15,267 bases of DNA from assembly GCA_023511475.1 (NCBI GenBank), contig JAIMBM010000016.1:1-15267 (forward strand), given 5' to 3'. This DNA is from Anaerolineae bacterium. Lineage in GTDB: Bacteria; Chloroflexota; Anaerolineae; SpSt-313. The position numbers and the translations under genes were made by a program. The stretch's first letter is position 1. Each line of letters starts with the position of its first letter. This document shows positions 7,797-14,264 of the stretch, piece by piece. The notes beneath the pieces were generated by a model. That model made no database searches. It was not told the origin of the DNA and saw only the letters and a program-made list of their open reading frames with translations.

Positions 7797-8828
7797 TTGC
7801 CCGACTACCGAAGACCCAACAAGGAACGCATAGCCGCCGTGCTCCATGGCGACCTGCCGGACCGCGTGCCCAACTTTGAGGTGCTCGTCGACAACCCTAC
7901 CCTGCAGTATGTGATGGGGCGCGAGGTGCCCGGCGGACACACGCTGGCCAACATTGACCCCGCCGACTATATCGAGTTCGTCAACCGCATCGGGCAGGAT
8001 GTGGTCGGCATGTGCTTCTACGACAACCCCTTCCGCTACCGCGATGCGGAGGGGAGGCTGCGCCCGCTTGATTTCCACATCGCCTCCAGGCAGGATCTCG
8101 CTCGCCTGGAGCTTGCCGATCTCAGCCACCTGGAGCCCCAGTTCGCTCTGCTGGACCGCTACGCCCGCGCGGTAGAGGGCACCAATGTCGGCCTCTTTGT
8201 CCTGCTTGGTTCTTTCTTTACCGACACCTACACTTCCATCTTTGGCTTTGAGCAGTTCATGATCCTCATCCACGAGGACCGCCTCCTAGTTGAAGAGGTG
8301 CTGGAGCGCTATGCAGCCTACTGCGCTGCTCTGGCCGAGCGGCTGGTGCGCTACCCCCTGACCTTCTTCTACGTGGGAGATGACCTGGCCTACAGGACCA
8401 GCACCCTCGTGCGGCCCCAGCTCCTGCGCGAGGTCTGGGTGCCGCGGATGCGCCGCGTCTTCGAGCCGGCGCTGCGCCGGGGCATACCGATCGTCTTTCA
8501 CAGCGATGGCAACATCGAGGCGCTGATCCCGGATCTGCTGCAGATGGGCATCTGCGCCCTGAACCCGATCGAGCCCTACGGCATGGACATCCGCGCCATC
8601 AAGCGGCGCTTTGGCCAACGTCTGGCCCTCATTGGCAATATGGACGTAGGCGGTGCACTGAGCCACGGCACGCCAGACCAGGTGCGGGCCGAGGCCCGAC
8701 AGCTGATCGACGACGTGGGGCGAGGCGGTGGCTTTGTGCTGGCATCGTGCCACAGCATCACCGCCAACGTCCGGCCGGAGAACTTTTTGGCGATGGTGGA
8801 CACCGCCCAGACGTACGGTATATACTAG
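7797..8828 (+). CDS. Uroporphyrinogen decarboxylase (URO-D) superfamily protein 1
   Basis: Predicted 343-residue cytoplasmic TIM-barrel protein. I chose the TTG at 7797 because AAGGAG (7785-7790) lies six bases before it; the frame is open much further upstream, but that part overlaps the permease and is a shadow. The N-terminus (NKERIAAVLHGDLPDRVP) and the motif VFHSDGNIEALIPDLLQMG followed by LNPIEP are typical of the UroD/MtaA/CmuA superfamily. His235 is present, but the usual H-x-Cys position is Asp237; a later Cys318-His319 (LASCHSI) is present. Heme synthesis is very unlikely given the locus and divergence. Association with a sugar importer suggests a catabolic role, perhaps methyl or one-carbon transfer, but no corrinoid protein is nearby. 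The exact reaction is unknown. Confidence 0.85.
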   Translation: MPDYRRPNKERIAAVLHGDLPDRVPNFEVLVDNPTLQYVMGREVPGGHTLANIDPADYIEFVNRIGQDVVGMCFYDNPFRYRDAEGRLRPLDFHIASRQDLARLELADLSHLEPQFALLDRYARAVEGTNVGLFVLLGSFFTDTYTSIFGFEQFMILIHEDRLLVEEVLERYAAYCAALAERLVRYPLTFFYVGDDLAYRTSTLVRPQLLREVWVPRMRRVFEPALRRGIPIVFHSDGNIEALIPDLLQMGICALNPIEPYGMDIRAIKRRFGQRLALIGNMDVGGALSHGTPDQVRAEARQLIDDVGRGGGFVLASCHSITANVRPENFLAMVDTAQTYGIY

Positions 8829-9056
8829 CCCCAATGTTCCTGGAACAAGGCGCAGCCAGTGCTCACCGCCGCGCATCGGGGATGCAGAGGGGCCCCAGAA
8901 GAGCAGAGACGCGCAGAGGCTACGCTGGGGTCGTGTATGGTATCCCTCTGCGGCTCTCTGGTACTCTGCAGCTCTCTGCGTCCCCCAAGACTTCCGCTAC
9001 TCGATCGGCGTCACTGCTGGACTCGCCCAATGTAGAGAGGACTCAGGAGCCGGCCC
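8829..9056. repeat. Intergenic region with CTCTGC-type direct and inverted repeats
   Basis: CTCTGCGGCTCTCTG (8946-8960) and CTCTGCAGCTCTCTG (8964-8978) form a direct repeat with one mismatch and an 18-base period. CAGAGACGCGCAGAGG (8904-8919) is an imperfect inverted copy of the same motif. The 228-base gap otherwise shows only the ribosome binding site of the next gene at 9045-9049. The pattern looks like a small palindromic intergenic repeat family. No coding frame of credible composition was seen. Confidence 0.6.
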
Positions 9057-9059
9057 GTG

Positions 9060-10139
9060 ATGACCTCCAAAGAGCGCACACTCAGCGCACTCGCCTACCG
9101 TGGCTACGACCGCCTGCCCACCTTTTATCAGTGCACGCCCGAGTTCGACCAGGAGCTCAAGGCGTACCTGGGCGTCGCCGACGATTCGGCGCTCGAGGCA
9201 ACTCTGGGCGTAGACATGAAGGAGGTCAACCCGCGCTACACTGGCCCCGAGCTGCGGCGCTTTCCGGACGGCAGCTGGGAGGGACTCTTTGGCGAGCGCT
9301 ATGCCAACATTCCGCACGAGACGGGCACCTACCCCGAGGCCGTCTACCTGCCGTACAAGGACCTCACGAGCATCGACGACCTGGCCAGCCTGCGCTTTCC
9401 CTCGGCGGACTGGTTCGACTATTCTACAGTCAGCGAGCGGTGCCGAGAGGTGGCCGAATACGCCGTCGTCATCGGCAATGCCGGCACGCCCGATTTCATC
9501 AACGGCATCGCCCGCTGCCGAGGGGTAGAGCAGGTGCTCCTGGACATCGGCGCCGAGGATCCCGTGTACCTCAGGCTGATGGAAAAGCGCCACGAGTTTC
9601 TCTACACCTGGCTCGAGCGAACCTTTCAGGCGGCTCCAGGGATGATCGACATCCTCGCCTTAGGCGAGGACTATGGGAGCCAGCGCGGCCTTCTCCTCAG
9701 CCCGGCCAAGTTCGACCGACTCTTTCGCCCCTTCCTGCAGGAGTACATTGATCTGGCGCACAGGTACGGGGCCAGGGCCATGCTGCATAGCTGCGGCAGC
9801 GTGCGTGCTCTGATCCCTCGCTTCATCGACATGGGGCTGGATATCCTGGACGTGGTGCAGGTGGACGCCGCCGACATGGACATCCGCGAGCTACACCGCG
9901 AGTACTATGGCCACATCGCCTTCCGCGGCACGATGAGCGTGCAATCGACCCTGCCCTTCGGCACGCGGGAGGACGTGCGGCGCGAGGTGGCCCTCCGTCG
10001 GGAGCTCTTCCGCGATGGTGGCCTGATCATTGGCCCCACGCACCAGATCCAGCCGCGGACGCCGGTGGAGAACGTGCTGGAGATGTACCGGGCCATCGGC
10101 AGCCTGCAGGAAAGGCAGCAGGCTGCCGGAGCGAAGTGA
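9060..10139 (+). CDS. Uroporphyrinogen decarboxylase (URO-D) superfamily protein 2
   Basis: Predicted 359-residue cytoplasmic TIM-barrel protein. ATG 9060 gives the family-typical N-terminus MTSKERTLSAL; the GTG at 9057 directly before it is also possible, with AGGAG at 9045-9049. The core motif LHSCGSVRALIPRFIDMG keeps His243-x-Cys245, and the C-terminal IIGPTHQIQPRTPVENVL matches the superfamily's final strand and loop, with Thr327-His328 where zinc-type methyltransferases have a Cys. It is distant from protein 1, so the two are not a recent duplication. It closes the importer cluster and ends just before a hairpin. A role in processing the imported compound is inferred from context; the reaction is unknown. 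Confidence 0.87.
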   Translation: MTSKERTLSALAYRGYDRLPTFYQCTPEFDQELKAYLGVADDSALEATLGVDMKEVNPRYTGPELRRFPDGSWEGLFGERYANIPHETGTYPEAVYLPYKDLTSIDDLASLRFPSADWFDYSTVSERCREVAEYAVVIGNAGTPDFINGIARCRGVEQVLLDIGAEDPVYLRLMEKRHEFLYTWLERTFQAAPGMIDILALGEDYGSQRGLLLSPAKFDRLFRPFLQEYIDLAHRYGARAMLHSCGSVRALIPRFIDMGLDILDVVQVDAADMDIRELHREYYGHIAFRGTMSVQSTLPFGTREDVRREVALRRELFRDGGLIIGPTHQIQPRTPVENVLEMYRAIGSLQERQQAAGAK

Positions 10140-10162
10140 AGCTGGCCGATGGGGGGCAAGCT

Positions 10163-10195
10163 CTGCACGGGTGACGCGGCCCGTCGCCCGTGCAG
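10163..10195. terminator. Hairpin between convergent genes, likely bidirectional terminator
   Basis: CTGCACGGG (10163-10171) pairs with CCCGTGCAG (10187-10195), followed inward by a T-G wobble, GACG/CGTC and a 5-base loop: 14 pairs in all. It sits between the stop of the second UroD-like gene (10139) and the stop of the oligopeptide-binding protein on the other strand (10216). Only two T follow on the plus strand, so it is an L-shaped-type signal without a strong T-tract; position and stability support termination. Confidence 0.6.
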
Positions 10196-10215
10196 TTGCG
10201 CCTGCCGAAGCGCCC

Positions 10216-11919
10216 TCACCTCCCCCCGCCCGGAAGGGTCGGGAAGGTCTCGGGCTCCAGGCGGCGGCGTTCAATGTCTGCGGCATCGGTGATCAGCACG
10301 CGGCGCGTGGCCATGAACCAGTCGCAGACGGTGCGGAAGCGGTCGGCGGGAGTGAGCAGCGGGGTGATCTGCACGCCATGGACTTCCTGGCTCACTCCGT
10401 AGGTATACACCGGCTGGTAGAGCACAAGCCCGGGGGCGTGTTCCACAAAGCGCCGCTGGAACTCCCGGTAGAGCTCGCGCCGGCGCTTTGGGTCCGCCGT
10501 GCGCCGGGCCTCCTCCATGAGCACGTCGCTGTCGGGGTCGCGGAAGGCCACATAGTTCTGGCCATCGCCGGTGGCCTGGCTGGAGTGCCACAGCGGGTAG
10601 GGGTCCGGGTCGGCTGCAGGCAGGTTCCAGCCGTAGAGCACGGCGTCATAGTTTCGGGCGTACAGGTGGTCGCGCACCAGGGCGGTCATCTCGACGCTCA
10701 CCGGCGTTACGCGCACGCCGATCTCACCCCACTCGCGTGCGATCTCCTCAATCATCTGCATCCGGACCGGATCATCGTTATTGGTCAGCAGGGTGAGCTC
10801 GAGCCGCACGCCGTCGCGGGTGCGGACGCCCGTCCCATCGTCGTGCCACCCTGCTGCCTCCAGCGCGGCAGCCGCGGCAGCCGGGTCGTACCTGACTCGG
10901 GGCGCCTCGGGGTCGTAAGCCCAAGAGTCGGGCAGGATGGGGGTGTCGACGACGAGGCCCTGCCCGTCGAGGAAGCGGTCCACCAGCCCCTGGCGGTCGA
11001 TGGCTTGCCAGAGGGCGCGGCGCACGGCTGCATCCTGCAGGAAGGGGCGCTCGAGGTTCAGGAAGACCATGGCATAGCCCGAGTATGGGGCGGTGTAGAG
11101 GTTGAGCCGGGGGTCGCGACGGAGCTCTTTCAGCTCCTCCGGCAAGAGCTGGCCGATGCCGGCGACCTCACCCCGACGGTATGCAGCCAGCAGGCTGGCA
11201 CGATCGGGGTAAAAGTTGAGCCGGATGCGGGCGATGTGGGGCCGCGGCCCATAGTAGTCCTGACTGGCCTCGAGCAGCACATAGCTGGCCGTCGTATCGG
11301 CCACCCGATATGGCCCCGTGCCTACCGGCTGGGCGTTGAACTGGCTCGTTGGCAAGAGGTCCGGCGCCACGGTCGAGAGCACGTGCGACGGGATGAGCGG
11401 CTGGGTGGTGTACTCCAGGAACGGCGCAAAAGGTTCGGGCAGCGTGAACACCACCGTGTGCTCGTCGGGCGTGTCCACGGTCACGGGGCGCCACAGCTCG
11501 CTCAGCTCCGGCGGCCCCTGGTAGCCCGGGTCCTGGATGGCCTGAATGGTGAACCTGACGTCGTTTGAGGTGAGAGGCGCCCCGTCGTGCCAGCGGACGT
11601 CCTTGCGCAGATGGAAGGTATAGCTCAGCCCGTCCTCCGAGACCTCCCACCGCTCGGCCAGGTCAGGGATGATGACGCCGTGCGGATCGGTAGTCGTCAA
11701 TCCGCTGAATACGAGGGCGACGATGTCCTGATCGACGGGGTTGTAGTGAGAGAGGATCGGGTTGATATAGCTCGGGCTGCCGACGAGCCCCTCGACGTAG
11801 GTGCCTCCCTTGTCGGGCACTATCGCCGTAGCCAGGCGCGCCGCCAGCAGTCCCACCGCGGCGATCAGGCCGACGACAGCCAGGGCCGCAATCAGTGCCC
11901 TGGAGCGCATCCCTCGCAT
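10216..11919 (-). CDS. Peptide/nickel-type ABC transporter substrate-binding protein (family 5)
   Basis: Predicted 567-residue extracytoplasmic binding protein of the DppA/OppA family. The ATG at 11919-11917 has GGGGGTG just upstream. Residues 7-33 are a hydrophobic signal or anchor segment with no lipobox Cys, so it may stay tethered by its N-terminus. Family motifs are clear: LVGSPSYINPILSH, PDLAERWEVSEDGLSYTFHLR, DVRWHDGAPLTSNDVRFT, GTGPYRV, and AVRRALWQAIDR. The C-terminus ends with a Pro/Gly tail. No permease or ATPase gene accompanies it here, so it is an orphan binding protein or serves a system elsewhere. The gene lies eight bases after secG and shares its promoter. Confidence 0.93.
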   Translation of the reverse strand: MRGMRSRALIAALAVVGLIAAVGLLAARLATAIVPDKGGTYVEGLVGSPSYINPILSHYNPVDQDIVALVFSGLTTTDPHGVIIPDLAERWEVSEDGLSYTFHLRKDVRWHDGAPLTSNDVRFTIQAIQDPGYQGPPELSELWRPVTVDTPDEHTVVFTLPEPFAPFLEYTTQPLIPSHVLSTVAPDLLPTSQFNAQPVGTGPYRVADTTASYVLLEASQDYYGPRPHIARIRLNFYPDRASLLAAYRRGEVAGIGQLLPEELKELRRDPRLNLYTAPYSGYAMVFLNLERPFLQDAAVRRALWQAIDRQGLVDRFLDGQGLVVDTPILPDSWAYDPEAPRVRYDPAAAAAALEAAGWHDDGTGVRTRDGVRLELTLLTNNDDPVRMQMIEEIAREWGEIGVRVTPVSVEMTALVRDHLYARNYDAVLYGWNLPAADPDPYPLWHSSQATGDGQNYVAFRDPDSDVLMEEARRTADPKRRRELYREFQRRFVEHAPGLVLYQPVYTYGVSQEVHGVQITPLLTPADRFRTVCDWFMATRRVLITDAADIERRRLEPETFPTLPGGGR

Positions 11920-11927
11920 GCCACCCC

Positions 11928-12155
11928 CTAGGCAGCGCTCTGCACAACCACGCTCAGCAGCGAGACGATGCCAAAGAGGATGGCGAGACCGATGGTGATC
12001 TGATAGAGGGTTTTCTCAAGTCCGCGCCGTGTGCGATAGATCGATCCCTCGCCGCCGAAGAGGGTGCTCAGGCCCCCACCCTTGGCCTGCAGGAGCACCG
12101 CGATGATCAGAGCCACGGAGACGATGATCTGGATGATATTGAGGTAGACTGTCAC
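11928..12155 (-). CDS. secG: Preprotein translocase subunit SecG
   Basis: Predicted 75-residue membrane protein, the small accessory subunit of the SecYEG channel. The GTG start at 12155-12153 is fixed by AAGGAGG four bases upstream. It has two membrane helices (about residues 4-23 and 52-72) joined by the diagnostic loop LLQAKGGGLSTLFGGEGS, and lies within the usual family length. It is the first gene of a two-gene operon with the oligopeptide-type binding protein, separated by eight bases. Its promoter is at 12205-12233. Confidence 0.93.
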   Translation of the reverse strand: MTVYLNIIQIIVSVALIIAVLLQAKGGGLSTLFGGEGSIYRTRRGLEKTLYQITIGLAILFGIVSLLSVVVQSAA

Positions 12156-12204
12156 CTTACCTCCTTGGAGCTCCATCCCGGCGATCGCCGCCGGACCGGG
12201 GCAG

Positions 12205-12233
12205 ATTATAGCACAGGGAGAGTGAGAGGGCAA
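12205..12233 (-). promoter_or_regulatory. Sigma-70 promoter of the secG operon
   Basis: On the minus strand TTGCCC (12233-12228) is followed by exactly 17 bases and a perfect TATAAT (12210-12205). Transcription would start near 12198, giving a leader of about 43 bases to the secG GTG. The strong boxes fit a constitutive housekeeping gene. Confidence 0.82.
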
Positions 12234-12488
12234 GGGGCGACCTGCCAGTTGACCTGTTACCGGGGTCACTGCTCAGACTCGCATCCTGGCGCCGCCGGCT
12301 GCCGCGTGTTGCCCCCACTCCGCTCCGCTCCCCTCCCCTTCAGGGGCGGACAGGCTCCGCCCCCTGTGCAGGCGTGAGGACCCTCCATCGTTAGGCCCCC
12401 ACCCCCGGGGCATTCCCCGCTTTGCCCATAGGGCAAAGCGGGGTTAAGCCCCCTAACCCCGCCCCCGCCGCGTTCAGGGACGGACAGG
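12234..12488. repeat. Palindrome-rich non-coding stretch between the secG promoter and the insertion sequence
   Basis: No gene is supported here. The stretch contains GGGGCGGA/TCCGCCCC (12343-12350 with 12356-12363), a perfect 13-bp hairpin CCCCGCTTTGCCC/GGGCAAAGCGGGG (12415-12427 with 12431-12443, loop ATA), and an overlapping alternative GGGGTTA/TAACCCC (12440-12446 with 12454-12460). A 16-base motif TTCAGGGRCGGACAGG occurs twice (12339-12354 and 12473-12488) with one mismatch. C-rich tracts dominate. It looks like a cluster of intergenic repeat units into which the insertion sequence landed. Confidence 0.6.
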
Positions 12489-12508
12489 TGTCATCTTTCG
12501 GACGATAC

Positions 12509-12638
12509 TGGTCCACACGTTTTCACCCAAAGTGGTCCAGCGCTTTTCACCCAAGCTGGTCCACACGTTTTCACCGAAAGTGGTCCAGTGGTTTTCGCCC
12601 AAACTGGTCCACGGGTTTTCGCCCGGGATGGTCCACCG
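12509..12638. repeat. Tandem 24-bp repeat array at the IS left end
   Basis: Five full copies of a 24-base unit (TGGTCCA at the start, TTTTC in the middle) lie head to tail at 12509, 12533, 12557, 12581 and 12605, with a partial sixth at 12629 that ends after about ten bases. A degenerate copy may lie under the terminus itself. IS21 elements carry multiple end repeats bound by the transposase IstA, so these are read as IstA binding sites. No unique spacers separate the units. Confidence 0.9.
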
Positions 12639-12737
12639 GCAGACGACATTACCGCGGCTTCACCAGGTAGGGCATACTCTTCCCTCACCCAAACAAAGGA
12701 GGGTAAGGAAAGAGTGCCTGCCAGGAGGAAATCTACC

Positions 12738-14264
12738 ATGGACGTCCGCGAGATGCTGCGCCACCTGCGGAACAACCAGACCGACCGAGCCGTCGCGCGA
12801 GCCATGCACGTCAATCGCAAGACGGTCGCTCGCTACCGAGCCTGGGCCATCCGCCACGGGCTGCTTACCGGCCCGTTGCCATCGAATACCGATCTCCATC
12901 GGCTGCTTGACGAGACCATGAGAACCCCGCCTCCGCCTCAGAACGAGTCTTTGGTGGAACCGTTCCGCGAGGTCGTAGTCCAGCTGCGCAGCCAGGGCGT
13001 CGAGATGGCCGCTATCTACGAGCGCCTCAAGGAACGGGGCTACAGCGGCAGCTATTCCTCGGTGTACCGCTTTGTGCGGCGACTGGAACCGCCAAGGATC
13101 GGGGTCGTGGCGCGGGTGGAGACCTGCCCGGGCGAGGAGGCCCAGGTCGACTTTGGCTCGGCGGGCAAGATGATCGACCCTGCCGACGGCCGTCTGCGCA
13201 AGGCCTGGGTCTTTGTCATGACCCTCTCCTGGAGCCGTCACCAGTATGTCGAGTTCGTGTTCGACCAGAAGCTCGAGACCTGGCTGGCCCTGCACCGCCA
13301 TGCCTTTGAGTTCTTCGGTGGCGTCCCCAAATGCGTGGTAGTCGACAACCTCAAGACGGCCATCGCCCGCGCTTGCTGGGATGATCCCGTGGCCCAACGA
13401 GCGTACCGGGAGTGCGCCGAGCACTACGGCTTCCTGATCAGACCCTGTCGCCCGCGCACGCCTGAACACAAAGGCAAGGTCGAGCAAGGCGGCATCCACT
13501 ACGTGAAGCGCAACTTCCTAGCAGGTCGAGGCATCACGACCATCACGCAGGCCAACCAGGACGTCCTGCGTTGGGTGAACACGACGGCGGGTTTGCGCAT
13601 CCATGGCACGACCCGCGAGCAGCCTCTGGCCCGCTTCGCTACAGAGAAGGCGGCGCTGTTGCCCTTGCCGGAGACGCCTTACGACCTGGCGGTGTGGAAG
13701 GAGGTCACCCTGCACCGCGACGGCCACGTCGTGTTCGACAACGCCTACTACTCGGCTCCATGGCACCTCGTGGGCCAGCGCTTGTGGGTGCGGGGCGGGG
13801 CCCGAGAGGTCCAGATCTACACGACCGCCCACGAGTTAGTTGCCACGCACCCTCGTGCGCACTCTCCCGGAGAACGGATCACCCACCCGGATCACATCCC
13901 CATCTACAAGCTGGCCGGACTCACCCTGTCTCGCCCGGAGTGTCGCCAACGGGCTGCCGAGATCGGTGCGGCTACGGCTGAGGTGGTCGATCTCCTCCTG
14001 GACCATCGCCCAGAGGACCGCCTCCGCACTGCGGGGCGCCTCCTCCGCCTGGGCGAGCGCTTCGGCAACCCACGGTTGGAGGCGGCTTGCGCCCGCGCTT
14101 TGTCATGCGATGATCCATCCTACGCCACTATCAAACGCATCTTGCAACAAGAACTGGACCTCAAGCCCTTGCCTACGCTTGCAGCGGCGCCGCCCGCGCG
14201 GGCCTTTGTGCGTTCTGCCTCGGAGCTGACCGGGCACCTGACGGGAGGTGTGACATGGCCCTGA
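12738..14264 (+). CDS. istA: IS21-family transposase IstA
   Basis: DDE transposase of 508 residues that cuts and joins the element ends. The ATG at 12738 has AGGAGGAA (12723-12730) seven bases upstream; the frame is open further left, but that part covers the terminal repeats. The N-terminal helix-turn-helix (MDVREMLRHLRNNQTDRAVARAMHV..., given here only in part) would bind the end repeats. The integrase core has Asp138 (QVDFG), Asp203 (VVVDNLKTA) and Glu249 (KVEQGG), with 45 residues between the second Asp and the Glu. The C-terminal half has the usual beta-barrel-like region (YDLAVWKEVTLHRDGHV). All three catalytic residues are present, so the protein may be active. The stop overlaps the start of istB. 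Confidence 0.96.
   Translation: MDVREMLRHLRNNQTDRAVARAMHVNRKTVARYRAWAIRHGLLTGPLPSNTDLHRLLDETMRTPPPPQNESLVEPFREVVVQLRSQGVEMAAIYERLKERGYSGSYSSVYRFVRRLEPPRIGVVARVETCPGEEAQVDFGSAGKMIDPADGRLRKAWVFVMTLSWSRHQYVEFVFDQKLETWLALHRHAFEFFGGVPKCVVVDNLKTAIARACWDDPVAQRAYRECAEHYGFLIRPCRPRTPEHKGKVEQGGIHYVKRNFLAGRGITTITQANQDVLRWVNTTAGLRIHGTTREQPLARFATEKAALLPLPETPYDLAVWKEVTLHRDGHVVFDNAYYSAPWHLVGQRLWVRGGAREVQIYTTAHELVATHPRAHSPGERITHPDHIPIYKLAGLTLSRPECRQRAAEIGAATAEVVDLLLDHRPEDRLRTAGRLLRLGERFGNPRLEAACARALSCDDPSYATIKRILQQELDLKPLPTLAAAPPARAFVRSASELTGHLTGGVTWP

Noticed and set aside
7797..10139. HemE (heme biosynthesis) assignment for the UroD-like genes
   Set aside because: Both lack the HemE N-terminal signature and sit in an importer cluster with no other heme gene; they belong to the wider superfamily only.
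10030..11568. Long plus-strand open frame of about 512 codons
   Set aside because: It lies antisense to the family-5 binding protein, whose motifs are unmistakable. The plus-strand product shows no recognisable domain and is a GC-driven shadow.
12509..12638. CRISPR array
   Set aside because: Units are contiguous 24-base direct repeats without unique spacers and no cas gene is near; the position at an IS21 terminus explains them.
12422..12670. Short protein with an eight-residue repeat (WSTxFxPx)
   Set aside because: The periodicity is just the 24-base terminal repeat array of the IS read in frame, since 24 is a multiple of three. No ribosome binding site or family supports it.
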